A stretch of 47,644 bases of DNA from Entamoeba invadens IP1. Lineage: Eukaryota; Evosea; Mastigamoebida; Endamoebidae. The translations under genes and the position numbers were made by a program. Every line of letters starts with the position of its first letter. The first letter of the stretch is position 1. Under the pieces are notes generated by a model. The model saw only the letters and a program-made list of their open reading frames with translations, was not told the origin of the DNA and searched no databases. Positions 31,845 to 42,015 of the stretch are shown here, piece after piece. The stretch spans positions 22,512-70,155 of the forward strand of contig NW_004191835.1 in assembly GCF_000330505.1 (NCBI RefSeq), in the 5' to 3' direction.

Positions 31845-32447
31845 ATGACTGAAAAATATGATGTTCCATTATTACGAGGTTATTTAACTCGACAAGAAAC
31901 AAGCGGAACAAAGGGGTGGAATAAGAGGTGGTTTCAAAACAGTTATGAACACCCTTTGATACTCGAGTGCTACCAAAGCGAGAAGTCTACAAAACCACTA
32001 TTGGTAATTGACTTTAAAGACGTCTCTGACTTGAAAACGCTCAGAACAAAAGCGGACGACTCGGACAAAAAAAGATATGGCTTTCAGTTCAAATACGGAA
32101 AACACTCGCAGAAGCTGTTAACAGATGGCGAGGATGAAGGCGAGTACTGGAGAGAAGGGTTTTCATCCCTTCTCAAAGTGGCGAGCGGTAAAGCTTTGGA
32201 ACACAAAGTTGAGAAACCAAAAGAGGATGTTGACCCCCAAGGGCTCTATCCGGGCGAATACTTTGCCACCACTTTAGTCGACTTTTGTTCTTCAGAGTCC
32301 GGGATAATGAGCTTTAAAAAGGGGGAGGCTGTTATTGTTGTTGGACAACCCGAGAACGGTTGGGTTCCAATTGAATTTGGTGGGAAGCGTGGGTGGGCGC
32401 CGGCGGAGTTTATCACAAAAGTGGCGCCAAACAACGTGAGAAACTGA
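31845..32447 (+). CDS. PH-SH3 adaptor protein
   Basis: 200 residues, single exon. A PH domain occupies about 8-107: it opens GYLTRQ, carries KGWNKRWF in the second strand, and ends in the amphipathic helix EYWREGFSSLLKVA. After a charged linker, an SH3 domain occupies about 140-193: TLVDFCSS replaces the usual ALYDY, followed by MSFKKGEAVIVVGQPENGW and GGKRGWAPAEFI (usual form G..G..P.NYV). Such proteins link phosphoinositide membranes to proline-rich partners, often in actin control. The neighbouring convergent gene encodes a PH-RhoGAP; the two stop codons are six bases apart. A functional partnership is only a guess. Confidence 0.88.
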   Translation: MTEKYDVPLLRGYLTRQETSGTKGWNKRWFQNSYEHPLILECYQSEKSTKPLLVIDFKDVSDLKTLRTKADDSDKKRYGFQFKYGKHSQKLLTDGEDEGEYWREGFSSLLKVASGKALEHKVEKPKEDVDPQGLYPGEYFATTLVDFCSSESGIMSFKKGEAVIVVGQPENGWVPIEFGGKRGWAPAEFITKVAPNNVRN

Positions 32448-32453
32448 ATTGAA

Positions 32454-34084
32454 TTACAAAGTGATTTCTGTTTGTGGCGGAAATAGTGTAGTGTAGTGAA
32501 TGATGGAGTATGTGTATACAAAAGGGTAACCCCTCAAAGAAGGTTGTAGACACGTCACACAATTTTCGACTGTCATCTTCGTCTCTTGTTGGTTGTCCGA
32601 GAGGATTTTGAGTAAGTCCAACAACTCGCGTAAGAATGCGTATGTCAGTGGCGGCATTGTCGAGAACACTTCTTTGAATTCATTCAACACTTCGTTGTCT
32701 TGCATCGAGTCTTTAACTAATTGTTACTATTGAATAGAGTTAAATAATTGAAGAGTAGTACTATTACTATAACTATTACATCCTATTACATAGAACAAAC
32801 ATCTCCATAGCTCATATAACTTCTCATCAACGGACTTGGGCACAACTTGATCGGGTAACGACTTTATATAGAGTTTTAAAGCTCCTGCGACCGAGTGAAT
32901 GTCAACCGAAGCCAACAAATCAAACGTTATAATTTTTGAATCGACTTTCGAGAGAATTAACTCGATCTTTTCTTTACTCCCCGACACTCGGAATATGCCC
33001 TCGATGTGTGCGCCTTTCTCTTTGATGTATTTTATTAGCATCGAAACGTTTTTGGGAATATGCAAGAAATTGTGTTCGTTTGCTAATTGATCCAACGACA
33101 ACCCCACTATCTTCACGGTCTTTGTTTTCGTCCGTTTCACAAATTTTATATTCAGAATGTTCTTTGTCCGCGGCGAAAGCATCGAAGGCGATTGTGTCGA
33201 TTTGGGGGTCATTGCCTTAGTTGTTTTGTCGACGGATGTCTCTGTTATTCCAAGTGAATTAACAGGCACCCCGACTTTATTAAAAAAGATGGAAGTGTTA
33301 TCTGGGGACTTGATGAGTCTTCTTGGGACGACTTCGAACCACGGCTTAACGGAATTCAATTTATTGAGCCATGTTTGGAATTTTGAAGGGTCTTCGAACT
33401 CAAGAGTGATGTATTTGTTCAGTTCTAAGGAGACTTGTGAGAGTGGGATGATTGCAGCCTTTGAGATGTAATAAATGGACTCCAATGTTCTGGTCTTCTT
33501 ACTGATCAACAGAAAGTTGTCACACAATTTAACAACTTTCATTCGCTTTCCCATCGTCTCTGTCCCATACAACACATCATCCCCATCGGAAGTATCGGGC
33601 ACGACTTTATATACCGAAGTGAACAACTGGAGCAACTGTTTGTGTGAGTACGACGCGAAGTGATGTTGAAAGTTTGCGATTTGTGCGGTGAGTGAGATGA
33701 AATGGTCTCCAAGTTTTCTGTAGTGTTTCATCAACTGCTCAATCGAAGTGTCTGCGTCGCTTTTTTTCCGTGGAGACCTTGGTGATCGTGGTTCACATTG
33801 TTGTTTGGTCGGATTCAGTAGTTTGTTGTGCGATAACAATTCGAGGTGGTGCTTATAGAAATACAGTGTGTCCAATGTCGTACACACTATATTAGTTTGT
33901 TGTTGGGTCGTGTCCAAAGTCGATTTCATTAACATCGCTGACAGTGTAGGACGGCCGCCCTCTGAGTTTGTGAGAAATGGCTCTTCGCTTCTTGTGAGTG
34001 GGTGTTCTAGTTAAATATAGTAAATATATAGTACGCTTTTAGAATTAATTCAATCAGTGGAACAAACACATCAAACTCGGACAT
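32454..34084 (-). CDS. PH-RhoGAP protein, three exons, 17-nt first exon proposed
   Basis: Proposed exons in transcript order: 34084-34068, 33990-32801 and 32716-32454, 489 residues. Intron 2 (32717-32800, 84 bp, GTTTGT..TAG, phase 1) is well supported: it falls inside the RhoGAP domain and rejoins ELWR to FKDSMQDNEV. Exon 1 (MSEFDV) is less sure: the frame is open above the ATG at 33935 (EEPFLTNSEGGRPTLSA), and a GTTTGTT donor at 34067 fits in phase with AAG acceptors at 33991 or 33988. A helical N-terminus is followed by a PH domain, then RhoGAP with the arginine finger in IEGIFRVSG and MTVENCVTCLQPSL near the end. The domain stops soon after this motif, so the last helices seem lost or replaced by GYPFVYTYSIIHY. 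It inactivates Rho/Rac GTPases. Confidence 0.78.
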
Positions 34085-35715
34085 TTTCAATAAATGTGCT
34101 TTCGGGCGTGGTCGACGTGGCGTGGGTAGGACCTCCATCAAAATGAGTTGATTTGTATTTTACGTTTTTGTGTTTTTTGAAAAAATTACTCCAATTGAGA
34201 AAAAACGAATTATAAAATAGGAAAAGTAGAACTGAGATTGGAATATGCCCGATTTTGTGCTCGATGATATTTTTAGTGCAATCATTCAAATGGTTATGAA
34301 ATAGTTGTTTTATGGTTGTTTAATGGTTTTGTGTAAGAGACATATTTTTCGTTTTGGGCGGTGGGTTGTAATAGCACGAAAACATGGGAAAGAACGGGTA
34401 GAATAATTTCCCGAATTGTCATAGTAAAGTGGTGGATATAAAAAAAAATATTTTATTAAGTTTTTATTTTAATACTAGCGAGGCAAATACAATTTTTTGT
34501 TACCAATTTCTTTATTAAAACATTGAAGATAATACAGAATGGATTTGATCTACAAAAATGATCTTAATTTAGATAATTAAACTCTTGGTTTTATCAGACA
34601 ATTAAAATGTAATTTTCCAGGAAAAAAATCAATAATATCTGATTAATCAGATGATTTACTCAATAACAAAATATATCTATATCTTAATAAAATAAACATT
34701 ACTATTTTGAAATTATAATATGAAACTATGCAAAATATTTATTTATTTAATTTATTTTAATATAGATATATAATAGATTAAACTAAAAAATAATTATCAT
34801 ATATTTAATCTATAAATAATTTCATTAAGAGAATAGTATAATAGAATTAAAACTCTAATATTTTTGTTTTTTATCAACAACTGGACAAAATCTATATAGT
34901 TGATTTAATAAACTATATTATAATGAATTACAAATGATAATTATATACCATACTCAATAGTACAATTTGAATTAAAACCAGAGGTTTCCAAAATCCCGAT
35001 GCCAATTACCCACGTCACCATTTTATAACCAAAAAGTTTATTTTCTCTTATAAACTCGTACGTTATAATACCACATTTTCGGCAATAATTATTTTGGAAA
35101 CGCCTGATTAAAACGGTTGAATTATGAGAAAATAGATTTTTTATAGTCTAAATTTGCATTTTTGATGTTGGCTTAATCTGAGGCTATCTTTCGGTTTGTT
35201 TTCTATATAACTTTCGGGATTAAAACAATAATAATTTACCATACTTTGTTCCATGTGATACTAATAAATGATTTGTTTCTATTCTATATGTCAATAAAAC
35301 CAACTTCTGTCAGTTTGTCTTCGAATTATTTTAAGCTACAAATAGCGATTGATATAAGTTATTTTGAGTTTAACAACAAAAATGGTACATACGGGCAGTT
35401 GTTATACGCAAACTTCACTATTATAACGGCACTTTTCTGCCCGTGGTAATAGAATAAAAATACCAATATGACTTGCAATATCCACAAATTCGGGTGACAG
35501 TATTTTTGTTGAAATGTAATTTTACAAAGAGCATAACAAGCCAACTGGAACAGATTCCAACATTAAGTCGAAAATAAACTAGTTTTAGAGAAATAAAGCG
35601 GGATATGTCGATTTAAGAAATAAAGTTAATTCATACATTATCTTTTGCAAAGTCTTTTATTGAAAAGAGCGGTTCTATTTCAGTGTTTCTATAAAACAAT
35701 AAAACATAGTATTAA
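34085..35715. other. Gene-poor region with a hAT MITE
   Basis: Upstream of the PH-RhoGAP gene. A minus-strand open frame at 34071-34289 overlaps that gene's proposed first exon in another frame and is probably not a gene. A short fold-back lies near 35388-35447 (ACGGGCAG / CTGCCCGT with TTATAAC inside). Otherwise A/T-rich. Confidence 0.45.
34979..35106. mobile_element. hAT-like MITE, 128 bp, perfect 8-bp target duplication
   Basis: The element starts CAGAGGTTTCCAAAATCCCG and, read from the other end, CAGGCGTTTCCAAAATAATT; inverted similarity runs about 25 bp to GATGCC/TATTGCC. It is flanked by ATTAAAAC at 34971-34978 and again at 35107-35114. CAG-G-type ends with an 8-bp duplication are the hallmark of hAT transposons. 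It is non-coding. Confidence 0.85.
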
Positions 35716-36082
35716 ATGTTATATCTTTCCATTATAACTATAGTAAAGTGGTGTAATCTATCAAAAGAGAATTATGAGGATTACCAAACTATACAGATTT
35801 GTTTACATTTCTTTTGGAAAAATGCCATTTTCCGCTTCACCAATGGCCAAATAAAGCACACGCCCTTTATTAACATACAAATTTCCCACTTTTTCCGAAA
35901 AATTTGCTTGGACGTGAGCAAGACTGCCATAACCTTTCTTCTGTTAACCAAAATCTTACTGCATTTCGTCATTAAAGTTCGGGTTTGTGCCGTAGAAAAC
36001 ACCCAAAAAGTGTCCAGAAATAGCTTCATAAGAAGACAAGTTTTGTTCTAATGAAAATAAAAAGAACTACCCCGACTTGCAG

Positions 36083-37015
36083 GCGCCATTCAAAGCAAAA
36101 CAAAGAACTTTGAGCGAATTTGCAAAGTTTTTTGACAAGAAAAAGGGGATCAAAACAGTGGAAGAAACTCTTTTATTTCACAACAAAGAAAGTGCAAAAA
36201 TAGATGCTAACCAAAATAGAACAGTGAACGAAGAAAACCCACCCACAGAACTCAATTCGCTCAATTCAATGATGATGAAGATGAAAATGAACAACCTCAA
36301 GTTCCCCTGCCCCCTCCACGTGCTCATTGACGGTCCGTCGGAACAAACAGAGACTGACGCAGTCATGAGGATGTTGGTATCAAGTGACTTATATGACAAA
36401 GCAATTTATTCTGCTTCAATACATATCGAGAGATGCGAAGATGCAGTCTATGACATTCTGAAGAATAAGGAAATACTCCGAAACATCGACGAACACCTTG
36501 TTTACACTTCAACGTCACTTGAAAGCACTTTGATAGTCTTGGTGCAATTGACTAATATCGACCCCGAGCCATTTTTGGAAATGAAATCGTTTAACAAGGT
36601 CTTACAACTCTTGAACTACCAGATGGAGTACAACAATTACTTAAATATTTTGGACTGTTTGGACAATTTTGTGTCTTCACACGAACCGGAAGTGATCATC
36701 TCGCTCATCGAAAACAATTTACTTGATATTTTGATAGACGGGATGAACTCCGACGATGACGAAGAAGAGTGGGTCTTGTGTGGGAGTATACTGAGAGAAT
36801 GTCTCTCTATCGAGGACGTGCAAAACAAACTTGCAAACAGCTTCGAGACTCTTTGGGGCTTTTTGGTCCACCTCTCCCAAATTTACCAAAACGTATTGGT
36901 CAAGATGCAAAGCCACGTTTTCCTTATTTGCCTTTGTGAGTGCATTGAACACTTGACTAGGAACAGCGAAGTGTCTCAGATTATCAGAGACAAATTTCCA
37001 CAACTACTCTTATAA
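36083..37015 (+). CDS. ARM/HEAT-like helical-repeat protein, 5' end unresolved
   Basis: The supported exon runs from 36083 (after a TTGCAG acceptor) to the stop and encodes about 310 residues. The sequence before the first internal ATG, APFKAKQRTLSEFAKFFDKKKG, looks coding, so the start lies in an upstream exon. One in-phase option joins 35716-35982 (ATG at 35716, donor GTTTGT at 35983, 100-bp intron), giving 399 residues, but that exon is hydrophobic and lacks clear coding character. From about residue 90 on, repeated helices with Leu/Ile/Asn spacing (YNNYLNILDCLDNFVSS, VIISLIENNLLDILIDGM) suggest armadillo/HEAT repeats, with an acidic loop DDDEEEW. Such proteins are scaffolds; partner unknown. 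Confidence 0.6.
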   Translation, partial: APFKAKQRTLSEFAKFFDKKKGIKTVEETLLFHNKESAKIDANQNRTVNEENPPTELNSLNSMMMKMKMNNLKFPCPLHVLIDGPSEQTETDAVMRMLVSSDLYDKAIYSASIHIERCEDAVYDILKNKEILRNIDEHLVYTSTSLESTLIVLVQLTNIDPEPFLEMKSFNKVLQLLNYQMEYNNYLNILDCLDNFVSSHEPEVIISLIENNLLDILIDGMNSDDDEEEWVLCGSILRECLSIEDVQNKLANSFETLWGFLVHLSQIYQNVLVKMQSHVFLICLCECIEHLTRNSEVSQIIRDKFPQLLL

Positions 37016-38125
37016 CTATTATGTATTTTGTTAATTGATTATTCTTTATTTGGTTGATATCGATTTTTAGTCTAAGCAGAAAATGGATTATCTTTTAGTT
37101 TTTTTTAAACTATTTGTTGCTATAAAATTATTTAAATTTTGATCAATTTATTTTTTATAAATATCACTTACAAATGTATAAAAAAAATGATTAAAACTTT
37201 GTATAAAAAACGTTTCCTTATTTAATAACATCAAATCAAATTGTGACTATTGGTATTTTAAAAATAATAAAAATATGCTTTTTATATATAAATTTATTAT
37301 TATTTATTTTTTTTTGAAAATAGTTCTGGAACAAAAATAAAAATTTAACAAAATAAAGAATTTTGAAAAAACAACTTTTTTATTTTGATATTTTGGTTAT
37401 TTGAAGCGTTTTTACTTTTTTCAGTTTTTACCTATTTGAAAGTATTCAACTTCTTTTACATTAGAAATGTGGGAAAAAGCCCAATCAAAATTATCGCTCT
37501 TTTCTTTTTAAAAATACACATGGGGTTTGAACAACCCCAGAAATTAATACCATACTATTAATTAAAAATATAAAACCAAATTTTTTAAGTTTACTATTTT
37601 TTGGTAAAAATGTTATTATTATTTATAGTTAAATAATTCATCGACATAATTAATTATTTAATAAATTTATAAGAACAGCTACTAGTAAAAATATTTTAAA
37701 ATTGATTTTAGTTTTGTCGATTTAAAAATAGTAATTTTATAAAAAATTTAAAACATTTTATCACTTCATCAATACAAAATGTTATTAATTATTATTTTTT
37801 TAATACTTTTATATAAAAATGTGTAATAATAAAATTTTTACATCCTAATTTTGACAAGTAATAGTAAAAAACCACAAAATAATCAAACACATAGTAAATA
37901 ACAAAGTATATATAAAAACCAATAAATACTATTAATTAACAAAAAAGAGAAAAACCAATAAAAGTATTAAATTCAAATTATAAATAAACCATATTATAAT
38001 AAATCAAAAAACGAATGATGAATTTGCCTCTTTTCAGTTTTTTTCATTTTAATGAGATTTGGGTTAATTTGATGAAAAATAGAAATAAAGAAAAGGGTTT
38101 TCAAATCTTTAAAAATCAAAAGGAT
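37016..38125. other. Intergenic AT-rich spacer
   Basis: Contains a small hairpin, GGGGTT/AACCCC, at about 37523-37538. No gene is visible. The frame of the following GTPase is open back to an ATG at 38015, but that part resembles untranslated sequence. Confidence 0.5.
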
Positions 38126-39797
38126 ATGTTCATCCTCTTAATCACGTTGTTTCTTTCGACACGTTCCCGAGTGATTTCACTTTTCACTCCGAACTATAAC
38201 AACATGACACTTTCTGTTCAACAAGAAGGATTGGACTACATTCGACAACAGCAAACAATTATTCCGATAACAGTTGTTGGCTCTCGCAAATCGGGGAAGT
38301 CCTTTTTATTAAACTCGATAACAAAAGTGAATGGCTTTTCATTGGGCCACGACGACATGCCGAAGACAAAAGGTGTTGAGTTTTTAGCAAAGGAAGTGAA
38401 GTATGGCGACCATACAGCTCTCTTTTACGACACCGAAGGACTTTCCAGTAACCCTCTTGGGTTTGACAAGAACTTAGTGTTGTTTGGTGTGATGGGGTCA
38501 TCACATTTAATAGTCAACGTTAAAAATGAGATATTGTTTAGTGATGTGTTGTCGCTGTCAGTCATCTCGAAACTTGCGGACTACTACAACAAACACAAAG
38601 TCCCCAATTTCAAGTTTCCACGACTCACATGGGTGGTTGAAGATTACCACCAAATCAACTCGATCAAAAAGGAGAACCTCCTCTTCGACTATTTTTTGAG
38701 TGAGAAACCAAATCCAGAGCACAACGCGATGATCACTGAATACAACGAAATAGTTAGAGTCTTAAAACAACTCTTTCCGATACAACGGCTCTTCTTGTTA
38801 CCTGAGCCTATCGACGATTTGTATCGATTCACGAATTTGGACCAAATTCGGTATAATGCACTGAACGAAAATTATGTGAAAGAGACGACTGAGTTGAGGG
38901 AGTACATTCAAAGGACTGAACCTTTCCAATTACGAGGTATTGTCACGGGCGACCGTTTGTTACGTTGAGTCATTTTAATAATTGAATTGCAAATGGTCAA
39001 CATAGTAACCAAAAGAATATGCAAATTATGTGGAAAACGTGCTGAACGAGGTGATGAAAGAAGAGATCAGTCCATTAAAATTACACATTGTGGAACACTT
39101 TGGGGAGAGCGTTGTGAAAGAGTCGTTGAGTCTGTTTGCGAAAAGGATGGAAGCAATCCACTTACCTACTGAGCTCTCATATCTCCATGAGAAGAAGCTC
39201 TTCTACGCGAATGAGTCGCTTGTGTCTTATGAGGCTGGAATGGACGGATTTCTCGAGATGAGCACGTACAACTCTCTAAGAACGAATTTACTGCGAGAGA
39301 TTGAGAGGAAGTTCAAAGAGATAGTGATGGGGAATGAAAAAGCGTCACATGTATTTAACAACGAGGTTTTGGAGGAGTCGATGGCGATGATAGAGGGGAA
39401 GAAAAAGTCGGAGGCGATTGCAATGAAAGACGTGATGATGACACATTACGACAAATACTCTGTTGGCCCGACTAAGGAGTTCTATCACAAAATGCTCCAA
39501 CAACACTTGGACTTAATCACTGATGACATGAGGTGGGATGTACTCATCGGATGCTTGTTGTGCTTTGTCATCAGTTTCTTATTGGTCCGATTTGCTAAAA
39601 TAGGGTTTGTGAAAGCAGTACTGTTGTGCGTGTTTGTGTTTGGAGGTATTTCGGTGATGATGGCGTTTTCTGTGTGGAAGCTCTCCATTCTAGAAACTAT
39701 CCAGATGATGTACTTTGCTGTCACTGGATTGTCTGAAACCCAAATTTTTGTTGTTGCGTCGTCGTTTTGCTGCCTCTTCTTCTTTTCTTTGTTTTGA
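38126..39797 (+). CDS. GBP-family large GTPase with N-terminal signal-like segment and C-terminal membrane segments
   Basis: Proposed exons 38126-38954 and 39016-39797; intron 61 bp (GTTTGTT..AAAAG, phase 1); 536 residues. The GTPase domain has the P-loop GSRKSGKS (52-59), a switch-I KTKGV, and YDTEGL (101-106), the DxxG motif in guanylate-binding-protein form. The base-recognition motif, TLRD in GBPs, reads WVVEDY, so Arg is replaced by Glu. The junction gives VTGDQYANYVENVLNEV, matching the start of the GBP helical domain. Residues about 450-536 hold two or three hydrophobic segments. The N-terminus MFILLITLFLSTRS resembles a signal peptide. An ATG at 38015 would add 37 residues and make this segment internal. 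GBPs and the related atlastins self-assemble and remodel membranes; topology here needs testing. Confidence 0.8.
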
Positions 39798-40022
39798 TTG
39801 AATTTTATTATATTTTGTGTTGATATGAAAAAGAAGAACAAGAAGTGTTTGATTGAACTCTACAATGGTTTATTTTAATAAAATAATAGTATATATGTGA
39901 TTTATTATACTTTTTAATTATATTATACATTTTAATAAAACAATAGTTATGTGTTATTCTATTATTAATTAATAATTATTAATAAAAAATTAATACAAAT
40001 ATACAAAACAAGTGTATAGCAA

Positions 40023-41888
40023 TTAATCCTCCTTTTTCTCGTCTTTTTTCTTCCCGAAAATTTTTTCTTTAAATTTAGTGAATTGCCCCTTTTTCTTCTC
40101 TTCGAGTGGTTTCTGTTCGACAGAAAGTACTTCTTTTGTCCCCTTTTCTTCTTTGGGAGATGAACTCCTCATCCTGTCGACAGGCGTCTCAGGTTTTCTT
40201 TCACTACTTGTGTCACTGCTGACTTTTCCACTGTCGGTCGACAATTTTGAAGATTCGAGTAATTCGGTCTCTGCTTTATTTAAAAGATCTGGTTTTTCTA
40301 GCTTTTCCGTTGGACTTGTATTACCGTTAGCTTTTTCAATGAACTCAATTGGGATGGAGACGGTGTGTCGTTTCTCAATTTGCTTTTCTTTCAGAAGTTC
40401 CTTTTGGTGCTGCTTGTCCTTCTTCTCCTGCTCTTTCTGTGATATTTTGCGTTGTTTCTCGACTGTTTTCTCTGTCCGTAGATCCCCATTGAAGATCCCG
40501 TTACACGCCAAAGTGAAGTACTTGACCGCCGCGTCTTCCGTGAATTTCATCATCTCCCTCTTGATCTTCTCTGTTTTGGATTTGTTCAGTCGCGCTTCTT
40601 CTGTTCTGAATATGTCGGGGTGATGACTTCTTAAGTTATCGACTGGTGAGATGATGACAAGGTCAGGGATAGTGTATACCTTATCCACAAATGGGTTAAA
40701 TGTGTTGACTACGTGTTGTCTGACAACCTCCGAAATCTGTGGAATAGCTATTTGGATCTTGTCTGGGAGGACCATGAACTTCGTGACAATCATATTGAGA
40801 GCGAAGTGGATGATGTTGTCTATCGTCTGTGATGGGTGGAAGTATGACCTCCCCACTTGTAATTTGTAATCGACGTGGATCTCGGGGGTTTCGTGAAATG
40901 AGATGTACACACTCTTCGAAGGAACGTCCGCAAACTCGACGCGACTTTTCCCTTCCAGACTTGGCAGAGCCAAATACAAGAAAACAGGAAAGCACGTCTG
41001 TGTGAATGGGACTTTGATTTTCATCGATATTTCAGCGTGAATGTCTGACTGGTATGAGACGTCACTGTCGAACCAAAATCTTCCCAAACTGCCAGTAGGT
41101 ATATGCGTTACCATAGTCTTCAGAAGAGGCGGTCGAATTCCTAAGAAGAATTCGGTGCAAGTAATTTCTGGTATAACACTCGACTTGATTTCGTCTAACT
41201 TTCTTTGAACACTCTCCTTCATTTTTCGTTTCAAGACGTCTGAAGTTGTTATAATATAAAACGCTCGGGCTAAAAAGAAGTTTGTGAGTTCCACCCACGG
41301 CAAAGCGTCTTGTGATATGTTTGGAGTGAGTCGAGCAAGTTCTCTAAAGAGTGTTACAAACGCGTCGTCGGCTTGTTTGTACTTTGCACGGCCTTGTTGG
41401 AATGTTTTGATGTAATACAACCAAAATTCGAATTGGTATCCGTGTCTGAAGCGAATCAAAACAGTGTAAAATGGTGGGATGATCTCTGTCGGACTGTTTA
41501 ACTCGATGAAGTTGTTTTTGTTAATTTTCGATCGTGCGAAGTAGATGTTAGTGATTTGTAACGTCGAGATCTTAGTTTTGTACTTCACCGTGTTGATCTG
41601 GAGGATGATGTGTTCTTTGTCGACACTAAAGAAGCCAAGTTGTTCTTCTTTTCCAAAGACGATAATGCACTCCGACTTCAAATTGAGTGGATCTGAGAAG
41701 ACGGAGATCCAGTCGTCCACGCCGCTCAAGTTCAAATTTTTCGAACGAGGCGATGGGGGAAACTTTTTGAGTTGTGGCGACGACATAAGTGGGGGAGTTT
41801 TATTGAAGTGAGCGCGGATGAAGAAGAACAGTGAGAGTGTTGTGATGCCAAGAAATGAGATTATAAAAACAAGGAGAGCAAATAACAT
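40023..41888 (-). CDS. SMP-domain lipid-transfer protein (TEX2/Nvj2-like)
   Basis: 621 residues from ATG 41888 (the frame is open 33 bases further to a TTG). The N-terminus is a membrane anchor (MLFALLVFIISFLGITTLSLFFF), as in ER-anchored SMP proteins. Residues about 60-165 look like a PH-type domain (IILQINTVKYKTKISTLQI, FYTVLIRFRHGYQFEFWLYYIK). The SMP domain occupies about 196-415: LPWVELTNFFLARAFYII, VPEITCTEF-like strand and FFLGIRPPLLKTM, then DSDVSYQSDIHAEISMKIKV. SMP domains form lipid-carrying tubes at organelle contact sites. The last ~150 residues are a highly charged Lys/Glu/Ser tail (coiled-coil-like EKQRKISQKEQEKKDKQHQK), ending KKKDEKKED. The family resembles yeast Nvj2 and animal TEX2 by the PH-then-SMP order. 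Confidence 0.83.
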   Translation of the reverse strand: MLFALLVFIISFLGITTLSLFFFIRAHFNKTPPLMSSPQLKKFPPSPRSKNLNLSGVDDWISVFSDPLNLKSECIIVFGKEEQLGFFSVDKEHIILQINTVKYKTKISTLQITNIYFARSKINKNNFIELNSPTEIIPPFYTVLIRFRHGYQFEFWLYYIKTFQQGRAKYKQADDAFVTLFRELARLTPNISQDALPWVELTNFFLARAFYIITTSDVLKRKMKESVQRKLDEIKSSVIPEITCTEFFLGIRPPLLKTMVTHIPTGSLGRFWFDSDVSYQSDIHAEISMKIKVPFTQTCFPVFLYLALPSLEGKSRVEFADVPSKSVYISFHETPEIHVDYKLQVGRSYFHPSQTIDNIIHFALNMIVTKFMVLPDKIQIAIPQISEVVRQHVVNTFNPFVDKVYTIPDLVIISPVDNLRSHHPDIFRTEEARLNKSKTEKIKREMMKFTEDAAVKYFTLACNGIFNGDLRTEKTVEKQRKISQKEQEKKDKQHQKELLKEKQIEKRHTVSIPIEFIEKANGNTSPTEKLEKPDLLNKAETELLESSKLSTDSGKVSSDTSSERKPETPVDRMRSSSPKEEKGTKEVLSVEQKPLEEKKKGQFTKFKEKIFGKKKDEKKED

Positions 41889-42015
41889 CGACTCTATAGA
41901 GCTTGAATTTTCAAGTTTCAATTTAATAAATTAACTAATAAGACTAGTTAAATACTATGTACTATGAGTGTTATAAAAAGACAACTAAAGCATTATGGGT
42001 GAGTTATTCTATCTG

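Noticed and set aside
34071..34289. 72-codon minus-strand ORF upstream of the PH-RhoGAP gene
   Set aside because: It overlaps the proposed 17-nt first exon in another frame and no in-phase splice to the RhoGAP frame was found; composition is mostly random apart from a short GC-rich end.
38987..39172. Cys-containing plus-strand ORF at the GBP intron (ICKLCGKRAERGDERRD)
   Set aside because: It overlaps the second GBP exon in a different frame; the TAG acceptor that would use this frame breaks the GBP helical domain.
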